Assembly (NCBI RefSeq): GCF_000617845.2
Contig: NZ_DF820425.1
Location: forward strand, 6,640,741-6,704,740
Length of the DNA: 64,000 bases
Direction of reading: 5' to 3'
DNA from: Bradyrhizobium sp. DOA9
GTDB taxonomy: Bacteria; Pseudomonadota; Alphaproteobacteria; Rhizobiales; Xanthobacteraceae
A program made the position numbers and the translations under genes. Below, one piece after another: positions 17,827 to 26,639 of this stretch (positions within the stretch are counted from its first letter, which is position 1; every line of letters starts with the position of its first letter). A model generated the notes under the pieces. The model did no database searches. It was not told where the DNA came from and worked only from the letters and a program-made list of their open reading frames with translations.

Positions 17827-18587
17827 CTGGAGCGCTGCTCACGCGTGAGGAAATCCGCAGGCGCGTCGACGCGCTCGGCCCGTGGTTTCATAACCTCGAC
17901 CTCAACGGCGTGCCGACCGCACCAACCCACTTTCTCGGCGACTATCCCAATGTGAAATGGCGGCGCTTCTCGGGGATCATCCCGGACCGCCTTGAAGGCA
18001 AGACCGTGCTCGATATCGGCTGCAACGCCGGCTTCTATGCCATGGAGATGAAGCGCCGGGGGGCCGAGCGCGTGCTTGGTCTCGACACCGACGAAGAGTA
18101 CCTGGCGCAGGCGCGGTTTGCCGCCGAAGTGAATGGCCTGCGGATCGAATTCCGCAAGATGTCGGCCTATGATGTCGGCCAGCTCCGTGAAAAGTTCGAT
18201 CTCGTGATCTTCATGGGCGTGCTCTATCACCTGCGTCATCCGCTGCTGGCGCTGGATCTCATTCACGAGCACGTCACCAGAGATCTCCTGCTGTTCCAGT
18301 CGATGCAGCGCGGCGCCGGCCATGTCGATGCGATCGACAAGAATTACGATTTCTGGACCACCGATCAGTTCGATTCCGCCGGCTATCCAAAGCTGCACTT
18401 CATCGAGCACAAATACGCGGATGACCCCACCAATTGGTGGGTCCCGAACCGAGCCTGCGTCGAGGCCATGCTGCGCAGCACAGGCTTTGCGATCACCGCA
18501 CATCCCGAAGAGGAAGTTTACCTCTGCAAGCGGACCGCGCGTCCACAAGCGGACGGGCCCGTCTATCCATCCCGGAGCACCAGCTGA
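17823..18587 (+). CDS. SAM-dependent methyltransferase, TIGR04290-like
   Basis: A 254-residue class I methyltransferase. Motif I is KTVLDIGCNAGFYAMEM (about residues 59-75), the acidic residue at the end of strand 2 is in VLGLDTDEEY, and motif IV-like DLVIFMGVLYHLRHP follows. From memory it resembles the Rta_06860 family (TIGR04290), which occurs in glycan clusters with radical SAM and CgeB-type genes; this needs an HMM search. The start overlaps the upstream stop (ATGA) and the stop overlaps the next ATG. It probably methylates a sugar or cyclitol of the product. Confidence 0.83.
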   Translation: MTGALLTREEIRRRVDALGPWFHNLDLNGVPTAPTHFLGDYPNVKWRRFSGIIPDRLEGKTVLDIGCNAGFYAMEMKRRGAERVLGLDTDEEYLAQARFAAEVNGLRIEFRKMSAYDVGQLREKFDLVIFMGVLYHLRHPLLALDLIHEHVTRDLLLFQSMQRGAGHVDAIDKNYDFWTTDQFDSAGYPKLHFIEHKYADDPTNWWVPNRACVEAMLRSTGFAITAHPEEEVYLCKRTARPQADGPVYPSRSTS

Positions 18588-19540
18588 TGATCGAGGCGGC
18601 CAAGATCTGGAACGAGCCGAACAACAAGTCGCATTGGGACCTTCAGATTGATCCGGATTGGGTCATGTTCGCAGATCTTACGACCGCTGCGGGAAAGGCT
18701 ATTCGCGGCACACGGCCGGCACTCCCAATCGTACTCGGCGGAATCTCACCGATCGATCCGTCCTTCGTGCGCAAGATGCAGAGCCGCGGCGTGCTCGATC
18801 ATTTCGATGCGGTCGCCGTGCACGGGTTTCCGCTCGACTGGAATCTATGGCAGATCGGGGAATGGCCAGCCAAGCTCGAGGAGATCAAGGCGGTCACCCC
18901 CCTCCCCGTCTGGGTGACCGAGGTCGGCGTCTCCTCGTTCGGAGCCGAGGAGGTGCAAGCCTGGGGCCTGTCGCGCACCGCCGAGCTCCTGATCGGCCGC
19001 GCGCCGCGCATCCATTGGTACAGCCTCTACGACCTGCCATCCGCCTGGGAAGCCACGACGCGGCACAAGGAAGCCGAAGGCTCGTCCTATTACCGGCATT
19101 TCCACATGGGCCTGCTGCGTGAGGACGGCACTCCAAAGGCGGCCGCCGATCTGTTCGGCGGCTATGCGCCGGCCCTGGGACTTTGCCAGTGGTTTCACTT
19201 TGAGGATCACCGTCTCGACGACGCCGTGCGCTGGATGCGTCGTCTCAACGTGACCCATCTCAGGACTGGCCTGTCATGGGCCGACAGCTTCCGTCCCGAT
19301 GCGCTGGACTGGTTCGACCGCCAGATGGAGGCACTGGCGGAATTTCAGGTCACCGTGACGTTCTGCTTTACACCCGAGCATCGCGGAATCCAGCCTCATC
19401 ACACCAGCCCGCCGCTGGACGTCAATGAGTTCGCCGATTTCTGCGCATCGATGGTCGATCGTTACTGCGCGAGGACCGGTCTTGGTACCGCGCCAGCATC
19501 GGCCGATTCCCCGGTCGGGGAGCCCATATGCGCGCCCTGA
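18587..19540 (+). CDS. glycosidase-like TIM-barrel protein, apparently circularly permuted
   Basis: A 317-residue protein resembling GH39/beta-xylosidase-like members of clan GH-A. WNEPNN at residues 8-13 gives a candidate acid/base Glu10, and VWVTEVGVSSFG gives a candidate nucleophile Glu112; the 100-residue spacing suits the ends of strands 4 and 7. The order is odd. Sequence typical of strands 1-3 (VTHLRTGLSWADSFRP and VTVTFCFTPEHRG) comes after, at about residues 215-275, and the protein ends where a normal enzyme would enter WNEP. There is no signal peptide, so it probably acts in the cytosol, perhaps as a transglycosidase or trimming enzyme. ATG 18,587 overlaps the upstream stop. Confidence 0.75.
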   Translation: MIEAAKIWNEPNNKSHWDLQIDPDWVMFADLTTAAGKAIRGTRPALPIVLGGISPIDPSFVRKMQSRGVLDHFDAVAVHGFPLDWNLWQIGEWPAKLEEIKAVTPLPVWVTEVGVSSFGAEEVQAWGLSRTAELLIGRAPRIHWYSLYDLPSAWEATTRHKEAEGSSYYRHFHMGLLREDGTPKAAADLFGGYAPALGLCQWFHFEDHRLDDAVRWMRRLNVTHLRTGLSWADSFRPDALDWFDRQMEALAEFQVTVTFCFTPEHRGIQPHHTSPPLDVNEFADFCASMVDRYCARTGLGTAPASADSPVGEPICAP

Positions 19541-20733
19541 TCCTGGTGATGGATTCCGTGGGCATCGGCGGCGCGCCGGATGCCGCGCGTTACGGCGACG
19601 ACGGCGCCGACACTGTCGGCCACATTGCTGACGCCTGTGCTGCCGGACGGGCCAACGGCGCCTCCCGCGAGGGTCCGCTCCGGCTGCCCAATCTTGTCGC
19701 GCTGGGCCTCGGCCAGGCCTGCGGCCTCGCCTCCGGTCGCGTTCCGCCTGGTTTGGACGGTCAGATCCGGCATCAGGGTTTCGGATGCGCGAGCGAGATC
19801 TCGAAGGGCAAGGACACGCCTTCGGGCCATTGGGAAATCGCCGGTGTGCCGGTTCCGTTCGAATGGGGCTATTTCCCGCGAACGAAACCTTGTTTCCCGG
19901 CAAATCTGACGAGCGCCTTCTGCGAGCAGGCCGGACTGCCCGGCATCCTCGGAGATTGTCACGCCTCGGGCACAGACATCATCGCCGAATTCGGCGAGCG
20001 CCACATGCGATCCGGCATGCCGATCTGCTACACCTCGGCCGACAGCGTGTTCCAGATCGCCGCGCATGAGCAGACCTTCGGGCTCGACCGTCTTTACGAC
20101 ATCTGCGCGATCGCAAGACGACTGATCGACCCGCTCAGCATCGGCCGCGTCATCGCCCGGCCTTTCGTCGGCACGAACGCGAGCGACTTCAAGCGGACCG
20201 CGCACCGGCGCGACTTCTCCGTGCCGCCCCCGGAAGACACCATCCTCGACCTCGCAGCAGCTGCCGGCCGCGACATCGTCACCATCGGCAAGATCGACGA
20301 CATCTTCGCCCACCGCGCGACCGGGCGAAACCTGCGCGGCGACGGCAACATGGCGCTCTTCGATGCCACGTTGAAAGGGCTGGCGAACCTTGCGGATGGA
20401 GGATTCCTGTTCGCCAACTTCATCGACTTCGACACGCTGTATGGCCATCGCCGCGACATCATCGGCTATGCCGCGGCACTCGAGGCCTTCGACGATCGCC
20501 TGCCCGAACTGCTGTCCCGACTGCGAAGCGATGATCTTCTCATCATCACCGCCGATCACGGCTGCGACCCCACCTGGAACGGCACCGATCACACCCGCGA
20601 GCAGGTGCCAATCCTCGCCCGGACCACGCAATCATCTTCTCCCATCGGCCGTCGTGCCGGCTTTGCCGATATCGGCGCCACTGTGGCAAGGCATCTTGAC
20701 CTGCCCGAACCGCTTCACGGTGCACGGTTTTAG
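19528..20733 (+). CDS. deoB: phosphopentomutase
   Basis: A 401-residue metalloenzyme of the alkaline phosphatase superfamily that interconverts ribose/deoxyribose 1- and 5-phosphates. The start LILVMDSVGIGGAPDA holds the first metal-binding Asp. Further signatures are SKGKDTPSGHWEIAG (phospho-accepting Thr) and LLIITADHGCDPTWNGTDHT (metal-binding Asp and His residues). Full family length. It overlaps the glycosidase gene by 13 bases, so it belongs to this operon, not to a nucleoside-salvage cluster. Its role in a glycan cluster is unclear; it could supply a pentose 1-phosphate to the nucleotidyltransferase. Confidence 0.9.
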   Translation: MRALILVMDSVGIGGAPDAARYGDDGADTVGHIADACAAGRANGASREGPLRLPNLVALGLGQACGLASGRVPPGLDGQIRHQGFGCASEISKGKDTPSGHWEIAGVPVPFEWGYFPRTKPCFPANLTSAFCEQAGLPGILGDCHASGTDIIAEFGERHMRSGMPICYTSADSVFQIAAHEQTFGLDRLYDICAIARRLIDPLSIGRVIARPFVGTNASDFKRTAHRRDFSVPPPEDTILDLAAAAGRDIVTIGKIDDIFAHRATGRNLRGDGNMALFDATLKGLANLADGGFLFANFIDFDTLYGHRRDIIGYAAALEAFDDRLPELLSRLRSDDLLIITADHGCDPTWNGTDHTREQVPILARTTQSSSPIGRRAGFADIGATVARHLDLPEPLHGARF

Positions 20734-20943
20734 CGAGCGCTGCCGGACCGATTCACCTGAGTTATTGATCCAGGTTAGAGAAATATTCGTTTGTACAATT
20801 TCGAGGAACGAACATTCCTTGCATCGCTTCTGACTCCAAACGTGACCGGCGCGCAGGTCGTCCGACCAGTCAGAAAAGTGCGCTTCACCAGACATCAGCG
20901 ACCGATCCCAACGGATCGGTCACATGGTTGCACGGAGCGGTGA
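20734..20943 (+). promoter_or_regulatory. intergenic control region before the epimerase genes, with an imperfect EcfG-like box
   Basis: This 210-base gap splits the cluster into two transcription units. GGAACGAACATTCCTT at 20,805-20,820 matches 15 of 16 bases of the start of the ino1 promoter, but the -10 side reads GCTT at N16 rather than SGTT, so it is only a weak EcfG candidate. A shared word ATCCAGGTTA lies upstream in both regions (14,066 and 20,768). GGAG eight bases before ATG 20,944 is a ribosome binding site. Confidence 0.35.
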
Positions 20944-22056
20944 ATGACGCGAGTATTGATCACGGGAGGTGCGGGCTTCATTGGCTCCCATGCGACGGAC
21001 ATTCTGCTCGCGGCCGGCTACGACGTCCGTCTGCTCGACAATCTCTCGCCGCAGGTCCATGGCGGCAACCGCCAGCGTCCCACCTATCTCGCCGACGACG
21101 CCGAACTCGTTGTTGGCGACGTGACCGACAGCGGTGCGGTTGAGCACGCCCTGCGCGGCGCCGACATGGTTCTGCATCTCGCGTCCGCCGTCGGCGTCGG
21201 CCAGAGCATGTACGACATCGAGCCCTATGTCCGCACGAACGAGCTCGGCACCGCCGTCCTCCTTCAGGCGCTGTCGAAGCGGCCGGTCGAACGGTTGGTC
21301 GTCGCCTCCTCCATGAGCATCTACGGAGAAGGCCTCTATCGCAGGCCAGATCAAAGCGTCGTGGCCTGCGACGAACGGGCGATCGAGCAACTTCGCCGCG
21401 GGGAATGGGAGCTGCGCGACAATACGGGGCATCTGCTCGAGCCCATGCCGACACCGGAGACCAAGCTGCCTTCACTGAGCTCGATCTACGCACTGAACAA
21501 GTTTGCGCAGGAGCGCATGTGCCTGATCACGGGCAAGGCTTATGGCATCCCGACCGTAGCGCTTCGCTTCTTCAACGTGTTCGGCCCCCGTCAGGCCTTG
21601 TCAAATCCCTATACCGGTGTGCTCGCCATCTTCGCCGCGCGGCTCCTGAACGAACGTCCGCCGCTCGTGTTCGAGGATGGCGAACAACGTCGCGATTTCG
21701 TTCACGTGCATGATGTCGCCCGGGCCTGCCGCATCGCGCTGGAAGCCGAACATGCGCAGGATGTCTTCAACGTCGGCTCGGGCCAAAGCCGAAGCATCCT
21801 GTCGGTTGCAGAAGATCTCGCCGAGGTCATGGGACGGCGCGATATGGCGCCCGAGATCACCCGGAAATACCGCGCTGGCGACATCAGGCATTGCTTCGCC
21901 GACATCGGCAAATCGCGTGATCTTCTCGGCTTCGAGCCGCATGTCGCATTCAAGGACGGCCTGGAAGAGCTCGCGGACTATCTCGCAGACCAGATCGCCG
22001 ATGACCAGGCGGAACGGGCGACCCAGGAGCTGCTGCAACGAGGATTGGTTGCGTGA
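20944..22056 (+). CDS. NAD-dependent epimerase/dehydratase (extended SDR)
   Basis: A 370-residue extended short-chain dehydrogenase acting on a nucleotide sugar. The cofactor motif is GGAGFIGS at residues 8-15, the catalytic pair is Tyr182-x3-Lys186 in SSIYALNKFAQERM, and the mid motif is RFFNVFGPRQ. The insert between the Ser/Thr and Tyr positions (MPTPETKLPSL) resembles enzymes annotated as dTDP-rhamnose 4-epimerase-like, but substrate cannot be assigned. It follows a 210-base control region and starts the second half of the cluster. Its stop overlaps the next start. Confidence 0.85.
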   Translation: MTRVLITGGAGFIGSHATDILLAAGYDVRLLDNLSPQVHGGNRQRPTYLADDAELVVGDVTDSGAVEHALRGADMVLHLASAVGVGQSMYDIEPYVRTNELGTAVLLQALSKRPVERLVVASSMSIYGEGLYRRPDQSVVACDERAIEQLRRGEWELRDNTGHLLEPMPTPETKLPSLSSIYALNKFAQERMCLITGKAYGIPTVALRFFNVFGPRQALSNPYTGVLAIFAARLLNERPPLVFEDGEQRRDFVHVHDVARACRIALEAEHAQDVFNVGSGQSRSILSVAEDLAEVMGRRDMAPEITRKYRAGDIRHCFADIGKSRDLLGFEPHVAFKDGLEELADYLADQIADDQAERATQELLQRGLVA

Positions 22057-23120
22057 TGAACGAGCGAGACAACAGGCCTGTCCTGATCACCGGAGGCTGC
22101 GGCTTCATAGGCTGCAATCTTGCCGATCGGCTGGCGGAGCGCGGCGAGCGCGTATTGGTATTGGACAATCTGGCCCGCAGCGGCGTGCGCGAGAACGCGC
22201 AATGGCTGAAATCGAGGCATGGTGACCTCATCACCATCGCGGTAGCCGACGTGCGCGATCCGATCCCGGTAATCGATGCCGTGCGCGAGGCCCGGGCCGT
22301 GCTGCATTTGGCGGCCCAGGTCGCCGTCACCGACAGCGTGAGCGATCCCGCCGCGGATTTCGAGATCAACGCCCGCGGCACCCTGAACGTGCTCGAAGCT
22401 GTGCGGCTTCACAACAGCTCCGCACCGGTCGTGTTCGCGTCGACCAACAAGGTCTATGGCCGTCTGATCGAAGACAGTGAGATCGCTCTCACGGGCCGCC
22501 GCTACACGCCCACCAGCGCCCTGCTGGCTGACGGCATCTCGGAGAACGCGCCGCTCGACTTCTATAGTCCCTATGGCTGCTCCAAGGGAACTGCCGATCA
22601 ATACGTGCATGACTATGCCCGAGTCTACGGCCTCCAGACCGTGGTGATGCGCATGAGCTGCATCTATGGACCGCGCCAGTTCGGCACTGAAGATCAGGGC
22701 TGGATCGCGCATTTCCTGCTGAGCGCGATCCAAAGCAAAACGTTGACGATCTACGGTGACGGTTATCAGGTCCGCGATGCCCTGCATGTGTCGGATGCGG
22801 CCGCGGCCTGGCTCGCAGTGCTCGACCGCATCGCGCTCGCGCGCGGACGGGTTTATAATCTCGGTGGTGGCCGGAGCAATGCGATCAGCCTGCGTGAGCT
22901 CATAGACCACATCACCGAATTGACGGGCCAAGAGATCACATGCCGCTTTGCCGATTGGCGTCCCGGCGATCAGCCCTGGTACGTCACCGACACGCGTGCA
23001 TTGTCGGCCGCGCTCGGATGGGCTCCGCAGGTCTCGATTACCGAGGGCCTCCGCTCGCTGCACACCTGGCTGGACAGCCGTTTTGGAGCAGCTCAAGGCA
23101 ATCGCGAGGCGCTCGCATGA
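22053..23120 (+). CDS. NAD-dependent epimerase, CDP-paratose 2-epimerase-like
   Basis: A 355-residue extended SDR. The cofactor motif is GGCGFIGC (residues 14-21), and the catalytic Tyr174-x3-Lys178 is in SPYGCSKGTADQYV. The phrases FASTNKVYG and MRMSCIYGPRQFGTEDQGW are characteristic of the CDP-paratose/CDP-tyvelose 2-epimerase group. The GTG start overlaps the upstream stop (GTGATG); an ATG directly follows and may be the true start. It probably epimerises a nucleotide sugar for the glycan. The actual sugar is not readable from sequence. Confidence 0.85.
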   Translation: MMNERDNRPVLITGGCGFIGCNLADRLAERGERVLVLDNLARSGVRENAQWLKSRHGDLITIAVADVRDPIPVIDAVREARAVLHLAAQVAVTDSVSDPAADFEINARGTLNVLEAVRLHNSSAPVVFASTNKVYGRLIEDSEIALTGRRYTPTSALLADGISENAPLDFYSPYGCSKGTADQYVHDYARVYGLQTVVMRMSCIYGPRQFGTEDQGWIAHFLLSAIQSKTLTIYGDGYQVRDALHVSDAAAAWLAVLDRIALARGRVYNLGGGRSNAISLRELIDHITELTGQEITCRFADWRPGDQPWYVTDTRALSAALGWAPQVSITEGLRSLHTWLDSRFGAAQGNREALA

Positions 23121-24403
23121 CGCGCGTCGCCCTCATCAACCCGAATTGGGATTTTGGCGGCAGCATCTATTTCGGCTGCCGGTCCCCTCATCTGCCGCTC
23201 GAGCTCGGCATCTCCGAGCATCATCTCAAAGCCGCTGGCCACCGGACACTTCTGCTCGATGCGCACATGTTCGATCTGTCGCTGTGGGATATGGAAGCTG
23301 AGCTACGCGCGTTCGCGCCAGACCTGATCGTCATCACCACTGCGCCGACCTATCTGTTCTGGCGCTGCGCGCCACCGGAGCTGCGCGTCCCGCAGGAGCT
23401 TGCAGCGGCGGTTCGGGACCTTGCACCGACCTTGATTGCCGTCGGGCCGCACGGCTCGACGACGCCGCGGGCCGCACTGAAAAAGCTCGGCGTCGACATC
23501 GTCGTGATGGGCGAGTGCGAAGCATCCTTGTTGCGCCTTGCAAACGGTGAGCGAGACTTTCCCGGCCTTTGCTTTGCGGATGCCGCCTCGATCCGGGTCA
23601 ATGGCGGGCCGCAGGCGGTCGAGTTCAGGGATCAGCCGGCGCTCGACTGGCCGGATGAGACGATCCGGCGGCATCATCACCATCACCACCGATTCGAGGC
23701 CGAGCCGGTGGGTCCCGGCGCGGAGGTCGAGGCATCACGGGGCTGCCCCTACAATTGCACGTTCTGCGCCAAGGAAAATTTTCGCAACGCCTATCGCAAG
23801 CGGCCCCCCGCGATCATCCTCGATGAGATCGACCGCCTGCGTGACCACGGCGTGGAATATGTCTACTTCATCGACGAGATATTCCTTCCGAATGCCGAGC
23901 TCCTGGAAAGGCTGAGCACACGCGGCCTCAAATTCGGCGTGCAGACACGGATCGATCTCTGGAAACCTGATATGCTCGCGCTGCTCGGCCGCGCCGGCTG
24001 CGTCTCGATCGAGGCGGGTATCGAGAGCCTCACCGTCGAGGGCCGCGCGGCGCTCGCCAAGAATTGCAAGATGACCACCGACCAGCTCGCCGACCGGCTG
24101 GTCGAAGCACGTCGCCACGTTCCGTTCGTGCAGGCCAATCTGATCGAGGTCCCCGAGGACGACGATCCCGTGGTGCAGCGCTGGCGCCGCAAGATGCAGG
24201 ATGCCGGCATCTGGGCTAACGACCCGGTCCCGCTCTATCCCTATCCCGGCTCGCCGGACTACCGAAAGCTGTGGGGCGAAGCCGACGATTTCGCGTGGGA
24301 ACGCGCGCACCAGCACTATCTGGGAATGTTCGACCAATTCAGCGACGTGCAGAACGACCGGCCCATTCCGCTCGATGCCCTCGAACATCCGGTGGCGCCA
24401 TGA
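23117..24403 (+). CDS. B12-binding-domain radical SAM protein
   Basis: A 428-residue iron-sulfur enzyme. The N-terminal part (to about residue 160) has the fold pattern of a cobalamin-binding domain (TRVALINPNW, FAPDLIVITTAPT, VDIVVMGECEASLL), without the canonical DxHxxG. The radical SAM motif is Cys210-x3-Cys214-x2-Cys217 in SRGCPYNCTFC. Such enzymes methylate unactivated carbons or rearrange carbon skeletons. In glycan clusters they are likely to modify a sugar. ATG 23,117 overlaps the upstream stop (ATGA). A native run of six His residues (186-191) lies just before the radical SAM core. From memory it resembles the TIGR04295 oligosaccharide-cluster family; an HMM search is needed. Confidence 0.85.
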   Translation: MTRVALINPNWDFGGSIYFGCRSPHLPLELGISEHHLKAAGHRTLLLDAHMFDLSLWDMEAELRAFAPDLIVITTAPTYLFWRCAPPELRVPQELAAAVRDLAPTLIAVGPHGSTTPRAALKKLGVDIVVMGECEASLLRLANGERDFPGLCFADAASIRVNGGPQAVEFRDQPALDWPDETIRRHHHHHHRFEAEPVGPGAEVEASRGCPYNCTFCAKENFRNAYRKRPPAIILDEIDRLRDHGVEYVYFIDEIFLPNAELLERLSTRGLKFGVQTRIDLWKPDMLALLGRAGCVSIEAGIESLTVEGRAALAKNCKMTTDQLADRLVEARRHVPFVQANLIEVPEDDDPVVQRWRRKMQDAGIWANDPVPLYPYPGSPDYRKLWGEADDFAWERAHQHYLGMFDQFSDVQNDRPIPLDALEHPVAP

Positions 24404-25512
24404 GGAAAGGCGCGGACATCAGGATCCTGATGACGACCGACACGGTCGGCGGTGTGTGGACCTATTCCTGCGCGCTCGCCGCCAGCCTCGCCGCTTCGGG
24501 CGCCGAGGTGACCTTGGCGACAATGGGCCCGCCCGCGAATGCCGATCAGCGCGAGATGCTGCGCGGCTCGCGAGTCCGGCTGATCGAGACGGACCTCGCG
24601 CTTGAGTGGCAGGACCCGGAGGGACGGGACCTCCCGCACGCCGAGCGCACACTCGCCGGCTTGGAAGCGCGGTTGCGGCCGGACATCGTCCACCTCAATA
24701 GTTTCCGGGAAGCAACCCTGCCGTGGCGAGCGCCGACCGTTCTCGTTGCGCATTCCTGCGTCAATTCATGGGCGCTGGCCTGTCGGGATACGACGTGGCT
24801 CGGCGAACCCCGATGGACGCAATACACGGAGCGGGTGGCAGCCGCACTCAACAGCACGGAAGCCTGGGTTTGTCCGAGCCAGTCCTTCCACGACGATATC
24901 GTGGAGATCTATCACCCCCGCTCCCTCGGCACCGTAATCTGGAATGGAATTGCGGCTGGCGCGCTGCCAAATCGAAAGCGGGAGCTGATCTTCGCGGCCG
25001 GCCGACTGTGGGACCGCGCCAAGAACATCGAAGCTCTTGCCGCGGCTGCGCCGGGCCTGGATTGGCCGGCCCAGATCGCAGGGCCTGCTGACGGAAACCT
25101 GCCCGCCGGCGTCACCTGGGTTGGCTCTTTGCCGCACGACGCATTGCGCGGACGGCTCCAACACGCGTCGATCTTTGTCAGCCCCGCGCTGTACGAACCG
25201 TTCGGCCTTTCCGTGCTGGAAGCGGCGGCTGCCGGCTGCGCGCTCGTGCTGTCGGTTATTCCCACCTTCCGGGAACTATGGAGCGGAGCCGCACGGTTTT
25301 TCGACCCCAGCGACAGTCAGGCGTTGCGTCGCATCCTCCTCGAGCTCTGTGCCGACGACCGCGAAAGGACGCGCCTGCAACGCGCCGCCTATGAACATTC
25401 CTTGAGCTATTCGCTGGCGCGCACGACCAGCGCCTATCAGAAGCTCTACGAAGGGCTGCTCGCTTCCAGGCGCACGGCACGTGAAGTCGAACAGATCGAG
25501 GTGCGCGCATGA
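24400..25512 (+). CDS. GT4-family glycosyltransferase
   Basis: A 370-residue GT-B retaining glycosyltransferase. The N-terminal half starts MTTDTVGGVWTYSCALAASL, the typical glycine-rich acceptor-side loop. The C-terminal half has IFAAGRLWDRAKN and the GT4 signature PALYEPFGLSVLEAAAAG, where the first Glu of the EX7E pattern contacts the donor. ATG 24,400 overlaps the upstream stop; the frame continues upstream only as a shadow of the radical SAM gene. No membrane segment. It probably adds one sugar to the growing glycan at the cytosolic membrane face. Confidence 0.88.
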   Translation: MRKGADIRILMTTDTVGGVWTYSCALAASLAASGAEVTLATMGPPANADQREMLRGSRVRLIETDLALEWQDPEGRDLPHAERTLAGLEARLRPDIVHLNSFREATLPWRAPTVLVAHSCVNSWALACRDTTWLGEPRWTQYTERVAAALNSTEAWVCPSQSFHDDIVEIYHPRSLGTVIWNGIAAGALPNRKRELIFAAGRLWDRAKNIEALAAAAPGLDWPAQIAGPADGNLPAGVTWVGSLPHDALRGRLQHASIFVSPALYEPFGLSVLEAAAAGCALVLSVIPTFRELWSGAARFFDPSDSQALRRILLELCADDRERTRLQRAAYEHSLSYSLARTTSAYQKLYEGLLASRRTAREVEQIEVRA

Positions 25513-26639
25513 GATGCGTCCTGTTCTATCACGCATTCACCTCCTGCTGGAATAACGGCAACGCCCATTTCCTGCGCGGATACGCCCGCGAGTTGCACGC
25601 GCTCGGACATGAGGTGATCGTGTTCGAGCCGGTCGACGGCTGGAGTCGGTTGAATGCCATCCGCGAAAGCGGCAGTGGAGCGCTACAGGACATAAGGCAA
25701 CTCTTCCCCGGCGTTTCAATTCGCCGCTTCGACACCTCACTCGATTTCGACGAAGCTCTTGATGGCGCCGATCTCGTGATTGTGCACGAATGGAATTCGC
25801 CTGATGTGATCGAGAAGATCGGCTCCAAGCGCGCGCACGGCGGGACTTTCACGCTCCTGTTCCATGACACCCATCACCGCGCAGTCACTGCGCCGGATGA
25901 ACTGGCACAATTCGACCTCGATGCATTCGACGGCGTGCTCGCATTTGGGGAGGTTCTGCGCGAGATTTATGTGAATCTCGGCTGGGCAGATCGTGCCTAT
26001 ACCTGGCACGAGGCCGCCGACGCCGCCATGTATCACCCTTTGCCGCATGTCGAACGCACGGATGATCTGGTCTGGATCGGCAATTGGGGCGACGGCGAAC
26101 GCAGCAGCGAACTCAACGAGTTTCTGGTCGCGCCCGTCGCCGAACTGGGCTTGCGTGCAAGCGTCTACGGCGTCCGTTATTCCGATCAGGCTCTTCAGAG
26201 CATCCAGGCCGCGGGCATTCGCTATGGCGGCTGGTTGCCGGCGCACTGGGCGCCGGTCGCCTTCGCCGGCGCGCGCGCGACCGTCCACGTCCCCCGCGGC
26301 CCTTATGTGCGGTCGCTTCCGGGTATCCCCACCATTCGTGTGTTCGAAGCGCTCGCCTGCGGCGTTCCCCTGATTTCGGCTCCCTGGGCCGACGTGGAAG
26401 GCCTGTTTCCGGACGGCGCTTACCTCCAGGCCGCCAATGGCGTCGAGATGAAGCGCTCCCTCCGTGCCGTTCTCGATGATCGGGACCTGTCAGCCGCCAT
26501 GGTAGCGACAGGGCTCCGAACGATCCGAGAGCGCCATACGTGCCGTCATCGCGCACAGCAGCTTGTGGACATCGTGGAGGCCATCCGGACCTCCGACAGG
26601 GCGTCACGGCCGTTGCGATACATCGGAGCCTCCGCATGA
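25509..26639 (+). CDS. CgeB-type glycosyltransferase (2 of 4)
   Basis: A 376-residue protein with N-terminal FYHAFTSCWNNGNAHFLRGY and C-terminal IRVFEALACGVPLISAPW, the CgeB-like donor-binding pattern. It is the most divergent of the four related genes. The middle region has HDTHHRAVTAPDELAQFDLD, seen in this subgroup. The start overlaps the upstream stop (ATGA), as does the stop with the next start, so it is in the middle of a coupled run. Substrates are unknown. Confidence 0.83.
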   Translation: MRCVLFYHAFTSCWNNGNAHFLRGYARELHALGHEVIVFEPVDGWSRLNAIRESGSGALQDIRQLFPGVSIRRFDTSLDFDEALDGADLVIVHEWNSPDVIEKIGSKRAHGGTFTLLFHDTHHRAVTAPDELAQFDLDAFDGVLAFGEVLREIYVNLGWADRAYTWHEAADAAMYHPLPHVERTDDLVWIGNWGDGERSSELNEFLVAPVAELGLRASVYGVRYSDQALQSIQAAGIRYGGWLPAHWAPVAFAGARATVHVPRGPYVRSLPGIPTIRVFEALACGVPLISAPWADVEGLFPDGAYLQAANGVEMKRSLRAVLDDRDLSAAMVATGLRTIRERHTCRHRAQQLVDIVEAIRTSDRASRPLRYIGASA

